Assembly: GCF_048544455.1 (NCBI RefSeq)
Contig: NC_133531.1
Span: forward strand, 63,216,099 to 63,280,098
Source: Silene latifolia
Taxonomy: Eukaryota; Streptophyta; Magnoliopsida; Caryophyllales; Caryophyllaceae
DNA length: 64,000 bases
Direction: 5' to 3'
In this document: positions 20,423 through 32,835 of the stretch, piece after piece
How positions within the stretch are numbered: the first letter of the stretch is position 1
Layout of the letters: each line of letters opens with the position of its first letter
The notes under the pieces: generated by a model
Told to the model about the DNA's origin: nothing
Seen by the model: the letters and a program-made list of their open reading frames with translations, nothing else
Databases searched by the model: none
Position numbers and translations under genes: made by a program

Positions 20423-21937
20423 AGTAACCCCCTCAACCCGCCTCCCTCTTCCCTCAGCCGCCTCCCTTCTTCATCAGCTTAGATCTCAGCCTTTCACGCA
20501 AAACGAGAGAGAGAGAGAGGGAGCGTGAGTGTTGACGGCACAGCAGGGAGGAGCTAGGGACTATTGTCGACGGTCGTGGGTGGCCGTGGTGGCTGTTGTG
20601 GTGGCGGCAAGGTAAGCATTCAACACCCTTCTCTGTTTTCATTGTTTTTGTCGGGGTTTTTGGTGGTTGTTTCGTGTCTGATAGGGGCGTTTATGGTGGT
20701 TGTTGACGGGGTAGGGGAAATGGGTAGCATGTGACGAGTGTAGTGGTGGTGGTTAGGGTGGTTTTAGGAGGTGGTAGCGGCTATGAAAGGCGGCATCGAC
20801 AGAGGTAGACAAAACAGGTTTGGTTACGGTTTCAGGCGGGTTTTAGACGACTAAGTTAGGGGTGGTGCCACCGTGGACTCGGGGGAGGTCGAACCGGTGG
20901 TACCATGGTGTCTGGGTGCGTGGTCTGACGGTGAGCATGGTGGTGGTCGTTTGGCAGGGGATAAGGGAGAGTTGCGGTGGTTGTAGGGTGAGGGTTAGAG
21001 GTGTTTGGTGATGCGTGGTGGTGAACCAGGCCAAATGGCGGCCTGGGTTTGACTCGCCGGCAATGGCGATCGACCCTGATGGGGGTGGCCGTTGGTGGTG
21101 GGGCAGAGTGGGTGTTTGAGTGGCGGTTGACACGGCCTCGTGGTGGCTGTGGTGGCGGGTGAGCACGTGTGAAGGCGCGGTGGTCGATGACGAGTTGTTT
21201 TTAGTTTTGAAACGGGTTTTTCATAGTTTAATCGATATAATTGTTAATTGGTCGTACTCTTAATTAATTAATTTAATTCCCGAGTTATTTAAATAATTAA
21301 AGACGGGTTTGAGTCGGGTGGTTGAGTTGTTCAATGTTTGATTCGGGTTGTTCTTAATCGCATAATTCGTTAACCCTTTAATTATCATTTGACTTTAGTT
21401 CCGAGTTATTAAAATAAAAATAATAATTAATCATAATTAATTATTCTGAGTCGGGTTTGTTAAAAGAGAAAAGTTACTATATCGGGAAAGTTTTCATTTT
21501 AAGAAATTCTACTTTAGTAACTTCCTATATTGGGAAGTTGAGTCAAATATTAATCGGGTTATTTTAGTTACCAGCTGGGCATAAGTTTGGTGTCGGGATT
21601 GTATTTCAAAAAAAGCTTCTATTTCGGGAGATGTCTATATTTAGTAGTTAGTAATTATAAATATTATAATTGTTTTAGGTGGTGGATTCGTGAAGGATCG
21701 ATAATCAAATTCATTGCTTTATTTCGGATCGCTTAATCGCTTAATTGGATTTTTGGCACTTGAGGTAGGGAAATACACTTGTCCTATTATTGTTGTTGAA
21801 TTGTGTTGACTTGATTCGTGGTTGTTGATTTACGTTATGTTTCATATACGGGAAGGTGATTGACTGAATTGATTATATTGAGTATGATATCACAACATCG
21901 GGTAATCGGCATGATTTTATGATTTATCAGTTCATCG

Positions 21938-21987
<50 letters not shown>
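21938..21987. repeat. TA dinucleotide microsatellite
   Basis: About 25 TA units in the 5' LTR of D. The matching tract in the 3' LTR is about half as long. Confidence 0.9.
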
Positions 21988-21990
<3 letters not shown>

Positions 21991-22629
21991 GTTGCATCAA
22001 TTTCTTTTGAGCATTCATATGCATTGGAGTTGGAGGATGGTGTGGTAGTGACGATGTTGAGATACGATGTGAGTTGTGATAAAGCCCGGGCGGGTTCTCG
22101 CAGGACTTGCCCTGGTGTCCTCAGTGCGGTAGCGGATCGGCTACGGTCGATATATATAGTCTACCGGGGATCGGTATGGTTGGGTTGTCCGGGGTATGAG
22201 ATATGAGATATGAGTTGAGATGGAGATGGAGGTGACGGAGGAGCATGCATATCATATTTATTGTTTCATTGTTTTCCCTACTCAACCTCGTGGTTGACCC
22301 TGTGTATTCGTGAACACCGGTGATGAACCTTTTTATGGGGAGCAGACTTGACAGGTTTAAGAGATAGGACGGGAGCTTGATGGGCGTGAGACACTGGATC
22401 GGAAGACTTAGTAGCTAGATCATCATCTAGAAGACTTTCACTTTTATTTATGTGAGTTCTTGTAATTTGAGTTGAAAAGAGGATTTGTAATAATTAAGTT
22501 AAAATATTATATAAATTGCCTTGGAGTTTAATTTGTTATTCACTACCTCGGAAACCGAGATGGTAATGATCCGTTTTATTTGGGAATGTCTTGACGAAGA
22601 CTTCTTTTATAAACCGGGGTGTTACAAAG

Positions 22630-22641
22630 TGGTATCAGAGC
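22630..22641 (+). other. D primer-binding site
   Basis: TGGTATCAGAGC, three bases after the 5' LTR; tRNA-Met type. Confidence 0.85.
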
Positions 22642-25600
22642 GAACGATCCTCAGGCCTAAACCAATGAGCCCAATGAACATAGGATGTGTCTAATTAAAA
22701 TGAACCCCGGGATAGAACTGTTAGGAGCACACTAAGGTAAGGTATGAGTTAGGGGCCCCCTCACACCGAACCTGTGACCCTCTCAGTTGAACCGGAAACC
22801 ATGAGTGTATACGAGAGAAAGGGTAGAATAGCTGCTTGAGGATGAACAGGAAATTCATATATCGTTGCCTAAGTGTTAATTGATTGATACATTGATTATT
22901 GCATAAAAGAGTTGATGTATACTTCGAGACCGATATATTCTAACCATTCTGCAGGACAACGCTACGGTAAGTATTTTATATGAATGATGTGTTTATAGTA
23001 CTACTATATCTAGTAATATGCGGTTATGTGATCCCGAAGCCATGCCAGTATAGTCTTGTGATAATAAATAGAAACACTATTGAATTGCATGTTTATAGTC
23101 ATAGCAATTGTGATTTAGATCTACGGAGTAGATCGAGATGCGAAGGGATTCTACGGGATAGATGTTTACGTAAGTACAGTGCGAGATTTAAGTTAGGATG
23201 AGTTAGTATCGATAGTATGGTGGTAAGAATTTGAAACATAGAAAATGAATGACTTAGTGAGGAAACTCGTTTGTTTGAGGTTACACTTTAATTGACCTTC
23301 TTCGCCATTTCTTTTTGTTTATTGCCTACGGATGAAATTTTATGAGAGATAGCCTCGTGAGTTAGTGTCCTTTTGGCGTTGGTTTCATGCCTATGTGATA
23401 AACGGATTAGGAGTAATAAATACTTTAGTGAGCTGTAGTTAGGGAGTTCCTGTGCAGTGATGTTCGACCAACGATTTTGTGAAAATCCTCATTTAAATTG
23501 TATTAATTTTTTTTACATCATTCCAACTCCATCGATCAAAAGAGTCGCATATGTTTTCAAATTAATAAGCCACGAAAATTCTTGATGTCTTTATATTAAA
23601 CGGTAAATTTTGCAAACTGACCCAAGTTTTGGACCAATTGTTGTCACATGTTTGTTTGGACCAACTGAGTTGTAAAATTCTTTAAAAATGGAATTCGTGT
23701 GCTTTAAACCTAATTCTTTTCCCCTGTGTTTTTAACTCTCCATGTTTTATAAAAGTAATATGAATCGAGTTTTAATCGAACGGTTATTTATTCGTGATCT
23801 TTGAAAGTTACAACGTGAATCATGACTTGTAAAATGTGTATTCTAGGTTGAGTTTTCATACAATTGTTTGGTTAATTCATGAGCTTTAATAATGTGAATT
23901 TATAATGCTTTATATGACGATAGTAGCACGCATGTTCAGTAATTATGTATCTTAACAAGTGATAAAATAAAACTTAGTTGATAACATTGTTGGCATGATA
24001 GTATGAGTAAAATTGAATAGCTTAAATTGATTCTTAATCAAGAGTGAAATATTTTATACGAGTCCGATTGTTTGCATACGTTATATACCTTTGGCATGTT
24101 GTAATATCTTGGATATGTTCATCATATTTGCATAGTGGTCGGATATATATAAAATATAAAACTATATTGTCATATCTTGGTAAAGTTGATGGCGTTAAAA
24201 GTTAATTTGATTGTTCTAATATACCCGCATGAATAATTATAATAATTATGTTTAAAGGTTTACACATGGATGGTAGTAATGATTGTGTCTAAATGTTCAC
24301 ACGTGTAGGATGTCATCTGAGTTCTAATGCCTTTTTATGTGAGTCGGTGTGCCTATAGTATATTTATTACTTACATTGCATTAATCTATTTCAGTGGACC
24401 TAAACCTAGGACATGATATTAAACAGTGTTGTTAATTCTTAGTGGATATGTTCATCATTATATCGTCATAAAATACTAAAGGGATTCTTGCAATTGTAGG
24501 AGCATGATATAAAGGAAATTGTTTGATATAATACGACATTTGGCATATCTATATTCTCGAGTCATTACTATCAATTATATTTTAATAAAGATTGTTTATG
24601 ATAATTATATTAGCAATTATAATGGGATAACCCTTGATGATTCACATGATATGCGTTGGTTTAAATGATAGTCGTTATAGTTACGTTTAGTTGAGCCGTG
24701 AATATAACTGAGTAAAGAAGTGCAATTAAAATCCTGATGATTGAGGTAATAGTCGTGCATTAATAAAGATAGGACTGAAATGAATAAGATGAACCTGTAA
24801 ATTACGATATATGAGTCGACACCTAAGCTGGTTTTGTTTAAAGGAATTGAATTAAGTTTATCTGATTTTGAGTTTCGTAGTAAGCTGTAAATGGATTCTA
24901 TGAACGGCTCTGTTATAAGATCATGTTAAGAAAATTATTCATCGTTCAGTATGAAAGTAAAAGTCTTGAAAATGAAGTTAAATTTTGTCGTGTGAGTATA
25001 AATTCGGAATGAGATTTCCAGCCAGTGTCTGGTTGTATGGGTCCTGATAATTGCTAAGTCTGGAGGAATGAAACTAGAACGGAGTCATAAGTAGTGAGTT
25101 AATTTAGTCATGTTGTTCGTTCATATAGCAAATTGGTGGGTTGTGATTAATCACGAATGTCAAGACGAGAAATGTAATGTGGTGATTTAAGTGAGTTGTG
25201 TGTCAACATGGTATGTTAATATTAGCATGACAGGTAACAAATATTTGTAAAATTGGCGTAGTTAAATACATTAATCTTTTATGTCATTGTGTTGGGTGCA
25301 GTTTAAATATATATTTAATACCAAGAACAAAATTTTATGTATGATAGTCTTGTATGTTAACTTCCCAATATCGCTGTTTACTCGCTTGTTTGACTCGACC
25401 AATAAGTTTGTAAAATTTGCCAATCAAGGTGCATTCGTTATTCGTGAATAAATCTCAAACCCTTTGTTGTGAGGATTAAAATAATTCTAGGATGATAAGT
25501 ACTGCGAAACTGGTTGTCTTCATTTTTATTGGTGATTCTGTGTCTTGATCTAAATCGGTACAATTAAGTAAAGGAAAGTCAGACTGGACCTATTAGGTTA

Positions 25601-26477
25601 TAAATTTTCATAAATCAATTTATCAAGTGTTGATCCTAATTCTCTTCTTATGTTGATTGATCCCCTATGTTTCTAAAGGTATGAGATTACAATGATTGGT
25701 GAAATGAATAATTACTAATGATTTTTACTGGTAATAGTAGCTTCCTTGGTAACGGTAGCTTCCTTGAGAGAGTTTGTATAGTGATTGTCTTTGGCAAGGA
25801 TTAGTTAACCTGAGCGTGAGTTGTGAATATTTTATCCTCTTTCAGTTGTTAGCAGTAGTTTGAGAACGTTAGTTATAATAATGAAGGTTACGAGGACGTA
25901 ACCATGTTTTTAGTTGGGTAGGATTGTAAAATCTTAATGTTGAATTTGCTCTTGTTTGTAGATTATAGTTGACCAAGTTGATGTTTAGTTGTGGGGTACC
26001 TATACAAATGAGTTCTATATGTTTTGTTCCTACTTCTGTTAGTTGGTTGATGTGTAAAAGGAGAGTGTGATTAAACCACTGGTATTGAGTTATGAGTTGT
26101 GGGGCCTTTGTGCTGAGTTACGTTTACGGTCCAGTGAGACCATGGTTATTGAGTTACTTGAGTTTGAGATCGAAATTGAGATGGAAGATGACGGTGTTCT
26201 CAGATGAATATTTAGTTATTATACATTGGTGTTCCCAGGTAATTATTAGTCGTAGTTAGTTGGGTTAAGTAAAGACGAGTTAAACTTCGGGACGAAGTTT
26301 ATTTTTAGGAGGGCAGAATGTAACATTTCGTATTTGTTAGGTTTAATTGATGTGTCAAAAGTGGGTGTTAACCGTGTTAGAAATGCGTGACGTTCGTAAG
26401 TACGATATGCAATACCCTTATGAGGTTTGGGTACGGGAGCGAACTTCGGGACGAAGTTCATTTTAAGGGGGGAAGAC
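22642..26477 (+). other. D internal region, non-coding
   Basis: No domain of gag or pol is seen in any frame. Near its 3' end a second polypurine/LTR-start-like sequence, TTTTTAGGAGGGCAGAATG followed by TAACATTTCG (26302-26331), precedes the functional one at 26460-26477. Confidence 0.6.
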
Positions 26478-28928
26478 TGTAATACCCCGTATTTTTTATA
26501 TAATAAATTAAATGGATATTATTAAATATTATTTATTATACTTTCTATATTACTAATTATGTCGAGATAATAATTGAGTCGATAATTACATTAAGCTATC
26601 GTAAGTTATTTGAGACGGGTTTATAAGGATTTCGAAAGGTGAGCTAAACAATTAAACATCGACCCATTTGAGCTGGCCCAATAACATGTCCAGCCCAATA
26701 ACCTTAACCCTATTTAACCCTAACCCTAACCCTAAACCTAAACCTAATAGTAACCCCCTCAACCCGCCTCCCTCTTCCCTCAGCCGCCTCCCTTCTTCAT
26801 CAGCTTAGATCTCAGCCTTTCACGCAAAACGAGAGAGAGAGAGAGGGAGCGTGAGTGTTGACGGTACAACAGGGAGGAGCTAAGGACTATTGTCGACGGT
26901 CGTGGGTGGCCGTGGTGGCTGTTGTGGTGGCGGCAAGGTAAGCATTCAACACCCTTCTCTGTTTTCATTGTTTATGTCGGGGTTTTTGGTGGTTGTTTCG
27001 TGTCTGATAGGGGCGTTTATGGTGGTTGTTGATGGGATAGGGGAAATGGGTAGCATGTGACGAGTGTAGTGGTGGTGGTTAGGGTGGTTTTAGGAGGTGG
27101 TAGCGGCTGTGAAAGGCGGCATCGACAGAGGTAGACAAAACAGGTTTGGTTACGGTTTCAGGCGGGTTTTAGACGACTAAGTTAGGAGTGGTGCCACCGT
27201 GGACTCGGGGGAGGTCGAACCGGTGGTACCACGGTGTCTGGGTGCGTGGTCTGACGGTGAGCATGGTGGTGGTCGTTTGGCAGGGGATAAGGGAGAGTTG
27301 CGGTGGTTGTAGGGTGAGAGTTAGAGGTGTTTGGTGATGCGTGGTGGTGAACCAGGCCAAATGGCGGCCTGGGTTTGACTCGCGTGATGATCGACCTTGA
27401 TGGGGGTAGCCGTTGGTGGTGGGCAGAGTGGGTGTTTGAGTGGCGGTTGACACGGCCTCGTGGTGGCCTCGTGTGGTGGCGGGTGAGCACGTGTGAAGGC
27501 GCGGTGGTCGATGACGAGTTGTTTTTAGTTTTGAAACGGGTTTTTCATAGTTTAATCGATATAATTGTTAATTGGTCGTACTCTTAATTAATTAATTTAA
27601 TTCCCGAGTTATTTAAATAATTAAAGACGGGTTTGAGTCGGGTGGTTGAGTTGTTCAATGTTTGATTCGGGTTGTTCTTAATCGCATAATTCGTTAACCC
27701 TTTAATTATCATTTGACTTTAGTTCCGAGTTATTAAAATAAAAATAATAATTAATCATAATTAATTATTCTGAGTCGGGTTTGTTAAAAGAGAAAAGTTA
27801 CTATATCGGGAAAGTTTCCATTTTAAGAAATTCTACTTTAGTAACTTCCTATATTGGGAAGTTGAGTCAAATATTAATCGGGTTATTTTAGTTACCAGTT
27901 GGGCATAAGTTTGGTGTCGGGATTGTATTTCAGGAAAGCTTCTATTTCGGGAGATGTCTATATTTAGTAGTTAGTAATTATAAATATTATAATTGTTTTA
28001 GGTGGTGGATTCGTGAAGGATCGATAATCAAATTCATTGCTTTATTTCTGGACTGCTTAACTGCTTAATTGGATTTGCTGGCACTTGAGGTAGGGAAATA
28101 CACTTGTCCTATTATCGTTGTTGAATTGTGTTGACTTGATTCGTGGTTGTTGATTTACGTTATGTTTCATATACGGGAAGGTGATTGACTGAATTGATTA
28201 TATTGAGTATGATATCACAACATCGGGTAATCGGCATGATTTTATGATTTATCAGTTCATCGATTTATATATATATATATATATATTGTGTTGCATCAAT
28301 TTCTTTTGAGCATTCATATGCATTGGAGTTGGAGGATGGTGTGGTAGTGACGATGTTGAGATACGATGTGAGTTGTGATAAGGCCCAGGCGGGTTCTGCA
28401 GGACTTGCCCTGGTGTCCTCAGCTGCGAGCTGGCAGATCGGCTACGGTCGATATATATAGTCTACCGGGGATCGGTATGGCTGGGTTGTCCGGGGTATGA
28501 GATATGAGATATGAGTTGAGATGGAGATGGAGGTGACGGAGGAGCATGCATATCATATTTATTGTTTCATTGTTTTCCCTACTCAACCTCGTGGTTGACC
28601 CTGTGTATTCGTGAACACCTGTGATGAACCTTTTAATGGGGAGCAGACTTGACAAGTTTAAGAGATAGGACGGGAGCTTGATGGGCGTGAGACACTGGAT
28701 CAGACGACTTAGTAGCCAGATCATCATCTAGAAGACTTTCACTTTTATTTATGTCAGTTCTTGTAATTTCAGTTGAAAAGAGGATTTGTAATAATTAAGT
28801 TAAAATATTATATAAATTGCCTTGAAGTTTAATTTGTTATTCACTACCTCGGGAAACCGATATGGTAACAGTCCGTTTTATTTGGGAATGTCTTGACGAA
28901 GACTTCTTTTATAAACCGGGGTGTTACA
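26478..28928 (+). repeat. D 3' LTR
   Basis: A 2451-bp LTR. It matches the 5' LTR except for scattered substitutions, small indels and a shorter TA tract (about 28266-28287). Confidence 0.9.
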
Positions 28929-28933
28929 CTGTT

Positions 28934-29432
28934 GGGAACACTTTGTCGGGCTAATGACCGCTTATAGAGTTCTGGCAAATTTATATAGCCTGGTCGTGGC
29001 GAGAGCTACTATAGTATTCTAATGAGTCGATTCTTTTGACTAAAGACTGTTCGCCTAAGGTGGCACGGTTTCAGATTAACTTTGATTTATGTTACTACGA
29101 CATTCGTAAATGGGGTAAAATGGGCATATTTTGGGTTATGATGGTTGTGGCTAGTCGAAGGGAATAAGTGCGATAGGAATTGTCCACCCCTTGTCAGGGT
29201 TATAACAATATCTCAGGGCAACTCGAGGAGTAATGAACTGGAAATGCGTGGCCACGCTCGGAAGGTATCTATGGTAGATAATTCCGGTCAATCAGTTATT
29301 CTCGAGATCAAGGAAACCACTCTTGATATGATCACTTGCAAGTATGACCCGAAAGACACCTTACATTGAGTGGGAGATAGTAATAGGATAAGAGAATTGG
29401 TCACGCACACTTGTCGAGGACAAGTGGGAGAT
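28934..29432 (+). other. C1 3' untranslated region
   Basis: Non-coding, but shares with the 3' region of C3 the blocks CGATTCTTTTGACT, CACTCGAGGAG-like and GGAAACCACTCTTGATA, ending ACATTGAGTGGGAGA. This supports a common lineage. Confidence 0.65.
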
Positions 29433-30699
29433 TGTTGGAATATGTGTCCTCCGACAATAATGCGGTCACAACTGTCGATCATGATGATCACATGTTTAAA
29501 TCTCATTTTAAGAATACATGTGGGATGTAATATTTTACAGTCAACTGGTCCACACATATCGGTAATGATTGGCTGACTAGAGTTTGACATTCTCGTAAAT
29601 ACGACGGTGGTGATCAGTTGATCCCCTTAGGTCATACCTAAAGGGTGACACTCTTAATTGATTATTTAATTGATCGTATGTCGATACAGGTTAATTAAAT
29701 TGCTTAAAATTGACGGACGATTTTGTGAGTATTATTGACGTGTCTTATTGTAATTCGATTAAATAAGATACGGTCTAAGTAATCAAATTGTTTTATTACT
29801 TAGATAAAATTATTGTTTACGAAACATTTGAAACTGAATGAATAATTTATTATAAATACAAGACGTTGTGATTTATAATTGATAAACCGTTTTGGTACAA
29901 GTAATTATGAATTACTTAGTCGATTTTGTACATGACGTATTTTTATTAATACGTTGATTTTTAATATGTTAAAAATACATTAAAATTACACATGACTAGT
30001 AACATGTGACAATTGACAAATGACAAAAAATAAAATGGACCTCCCATTTTATATAAGTGCCGAAAATGGAGGGAGTATAAGGTTAAATTGTGTTAATTAT
30101 TTTTAAGTGGAAAACACAATGATTACCCATAAGTTTTAGCCTTGCATACCTATGATTTCTTGGGTAGAAAAACTAGCTCATGCATTGGGCAGCCTCCTCC
30201 CCTCCAACCGGTTTTGCATGGTAAAAGCCAAGGGTTTTTACTCTATTTTTCTTATATACACTACAATTACTAGTGTGATATATTCATTCTTTTTACTTCT
30301 AAAACTTATAGAAATTTTAGAGAGATAATTACTCGTTCTTGCTTCCTCTCTTGGCCGAATAACAAGAGACCAAAATAAATATTTTGGGTCATTTTTAGTA
30401 AGATTAATATTGTTCTAGATCTAATAATATTAGTCTTTTAAGAGGTTACCTTGGGTATAAACTTTTGGGAGAGATTCTATTTTGGATCCTTTGTTCATCC
30501 ATTATAAGGAAGCTCAAGAACAAGTGAGAAGGAGAACTCATTTGTGCCCAAAAATCCGAAACTATAATAGTAAGTAGTGACGATTTCTTCTTTACTCTTG
30601 TTCAAGTTTGCATGCATAAGATCTAGTTTTAATTTTATGACTAAATTAAAATGTCACATATATGAATATGTTAAGTAATGGAATTAGTGAAAATTTACA
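29433..30699 (+). repeat. C1 3' LTR
   Basis: Second LTR copy. It is preceded by the purine tract GGACAAGTGGGAGA (29418-29431 region) and followed by the GGCAC target duplication inside B's late ORF. Confidence 0.95.
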
Positions 30700-32154
30700 G
30701 GCACCCCTAGGGGCATTTGGGAAGAACACCTCCCTATCCGCCCAACCAGTCAAAGGACATGTAGGATCAAGGAGTCCTTGTCTAGCTAGATGAAGGAGGG
30801 GCGGATATTGAGCTCGGTAGGCATTGACTCGGTCTTCATAAGTTTGCTTATGCATGTGTTGTAATAATTGAGTTAAATAGTCATTGCCTACCTCAACATT
30901 TGTGCCACTTGGTGTGAATTCTTGATATTTGATTGGATAAGGTGGAGTTACAATAGAGGAGGAGGAGGGCTCGACATTAGTTTTCCTATGTTGTTGCATA
31001 ATCATCTCGGCTTCACTGGAGAGGGGAAGAAGGTAGTTTGGACTTCGAACATTGAGGCGGCAAATCTTGCTTGGCAAGATGAAGGACTTAGCTTCCTTAG
31101 TGAGCCACTCAAATTTGTTGTCAAGATTATCGTTCTTGACCCAATGAAACTTGTTAATCATAGTGGCTAAATCAAGAAGGTTGCCACCTCTAACCGGTTT
31201 GTATGTCTTTTCCTTGTTAAACTCCGGGTTGAAGTGTTTTGCTAACCATGTCACTAAGCCTCCATTAACGATAAAAGCGGCCCCTTCTTTCCCATGGTCA
31301 ATTGTAAGCCACCGATCAATTAGGAGTTGAAGTATGTTGTATTCCTTTGTGAACTTTTTGTTGACATTCACGGTGGATTCAAGATAGACAAAGCCGAGCT
31401 CGGTAAAATGATTAGTACCCTTTCTTGCGATCAAAGTGTTACCCACAAACTTATGCCACACTCTTATGCCCGAATGGTGGATATAGAGGACATGACAATC
31501 ATAGTAGGACTCAAATTTTCTTCCGGTGATTGCTTTCCATAAAGGCGCGGGATCATATTTCAAGGGCTTCTTATCATAATGGGAATGCTCTACAAGACAA
31601 AACACTTTCCCAAACTCTTCCAAAGTCATCTTTCTATCCTCATTTTCTAGGCGGAATTCAACACTTTTGAGACCCAATACATTAGTTACCTTCAATGAGC
31701 TTATAAACTCCATGGTAAGGGAGGGGTAAGTCAATTCTTGCATATCAAAGAAGGTAAGCAATTTCATAGACTCGAAAAAGTTCTTGGTCCTTTCAAGAAC
31801 ACCCAATTTATCTAAGGCATCTTGACAAATGAATTTGGTACGCAAAATGTTTTTTCTAGCAAGGGATACAAAAGATTTCCTATGAGAATCGTTTGTGAAA
31901 ATTACCTCCGGATAATCTTGTAGTTGTTCAATGACCGGAATAGGAGTAGTTTCCACCATAGGAGTAGCAACTTCTTGAATCTCCACCCTTGCTTGTTTCA
32001 CTACCATAGCCTTTGAGGCTAAAAGAGCTTGTTGCCTTTTTGAAAGATTGGAGTTTGTGGGTGCCTTGTTTCCGCCTTTAGTCCTTGCCATATTGCTTCT
32101 CCTTGTTAAGATTGTATCAACAAACCTTTGCTTGAATGCTTCTAGTCTCCTCAA
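30700..32154 (-). pseudogene. B late ORF (ATHILA ORF1-like), main part, interrupted by C1
   Basis: An open frame of about 485 codons on the minus strand; the likely start is the ATG at 32091 (MARTKGGNKAP). It carries the pattern seen in ATHILA ORF1/plant 'putative transposon protein' sequences: VIFTNDSHRKSFVSL, LTMEFISSLK, VEFRLEN..KMTLEEFGKVF, PLWKAITGR, then GGLVTWLAKHFNPEF. The homologous F ORF has EFLSSLR, MEFRLCN...SLEEFAYVFGL, FLWKAISGR and GGLITILAHHLCPGF. Function is unknown in the family. The frame runs into C1 at 30699 and resumes at 12308, so the intact protein would have been about 545 residues. It is preceded by a TATA-like box and a dyad cluster. Confidence 0.8.
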
Positions 32155-32433
32155 GCTTCAATTAATCCCAAATAGATTTTGGGGGTTTTCGAATTTTGCC
32201 TTGAAACCCTAGAAAATCAATTCAATTTTTGAGGATTTGGATGTTTGGTTGGTGTTTTGTTGATAAAGGAGTAATTTGATTGTGTTTTGAGGAAGTTTGG
32301 GTTTGATTTGGGTGAATTTGGTTGAGGATTTTGAGTTTTGTTGATGAGGGGATTGAGGGTTTTGAGGGTTTTGGATGTGTGTTTGTGTTTTGAAAGAATG
32401 AAATGAATTGGGGAAGGAGGGATTTTAATCCCG

Positions 32434-32440
32434 TGTTATA
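32434..32440 (-). promoter_or_regulatory. TATA-like box of putative internal promoter for B late ORF
   Basis: TATAACA on the minus strand, in a CTTCTACTATAACAC context. It lies 12 bp downstream of the last dyad of the cluster at 32453-32817. F has CTTCTATATAATCAC at the equivalent position with the same 12-bp spacing. Confidence 0.5.
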
Positions 32441-32452
32441 GTAGAAGCACAA

Positions 32453-32817
32453 GAGACGGGCGGATTTCTTCCAAGACGCTCGGATCCTTAAACAGTCAGC
32501 TGAAGAATTTAGAACCCATGCTGAGACGCGCGGATTAGTATGGAGACGGGCGGATTTTGCAGGAGACGAGCGTCTTCAGTTTGGGACGCTCGGATCTATA
32601 GACAGTGGGAACTGCTAATTTTTGCACAGGTCAAGACGCGCGGATTTCCACTGAGACGAGCGGATTCCAGCTAAGATGGGCGTCTTCTGCTTAATCTGCT
32701 CGGATTGTAAAACAGTCCCATTTTTTTCAATGTCAGCTCTCCCAAGACAAGCGACTTTGAGCCAGGACGCTCGGATCATGCCTAAGACGAGCGGATTCCC
32801 TCTGAGATGCTCGGATT
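32453..32817 (-). repeat. Dyad cluster upstream of B late ORF (about 14 sites)
   Basis: About 14 copies of a 14-bp dyad built from the half-sites AATCCG or AAGACG (left) and CGGATT or CGTCTT (right) around a two-base spacer. On the plus strand examples are GAGACGGGCGGATT, AAGACGCTCGGATC, GAGACGAGCGTCTT and AAGACGAGCGGATT. CG content is far above the AT-rich surroundings. Confidence 0.85.
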
Positions 32818-32835
32818 CCTTCCTGTACCCACGAG

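Larger units (their letters stand above)
20152..22626 (+). repeat. D 5' LTR
   Basis: A 2475-bp LTR. It holds a telomere-like C/T-rich stretch (20380-20422) and a long TA microsatellite (about 21938-21987). Confidence 0.9.
20152..28928 (+). mobile_element. D: large non-coding LTR element (LARD-like, Tekay/chromovirus-type ends) nested in C1
   Basis: LTRs of 2475 bp and 2451 bp (TGTAATACCCC...GTGTTACA), target duplication CTGTT (20147-20151, 28929-28933), and a primer site TGGTATCAGAGCG. The sequence just before the 3' LTR is CGGGACGAAGTTCATTTTAAGGGGGG, split here as CGGGACGAAGTTC and ATTTTAAGGGGGG, and is typical of Tekay-type gypsy elements. The 3.85-kb internal region has no ORF above about 75 codons. 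It is therefore a non-autonomous derivative dependent on a relative elsewhere. LTRs are very similar, so insertion was recent. Confidence 0.9.
12314..30699 (+). mobile_element. C1: Angela/TAR-like Ty1-copia element carrying gag but no pol, with nested insertions
   Basis: Bounded by 1267-bp LTRs (12314-13580 and 29433-30699; TGTTGG...TTTACA) and target duplication GGCAC (12309-12313, 30700-30704). Removing nested D and S leaves about 8.8 kb. It has a tRNA-iMet primer site, a 2.2-kb leader, a gag, then about 3 kb with no recognisable protease, integrase or RT. The gag and the leader and 3' regions resemble those of C3, placing it in the same lineage. It fits the gag-only non-autonomous type (TR-GAG). 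Confidence 0.9.

Noticed and set aside
20454-21166. His/Pro-rich ORFs in the D LTR
   Set aside because: They are low-complexity antisense readings of GGTGG-rich LTR sequence, repeated in the 3' LTR (26780-27490).
21919-22206. ORF with a long Tyr-Ile repeat
   Set aside because: It is translation of the TA microsatellite in the D LTR.
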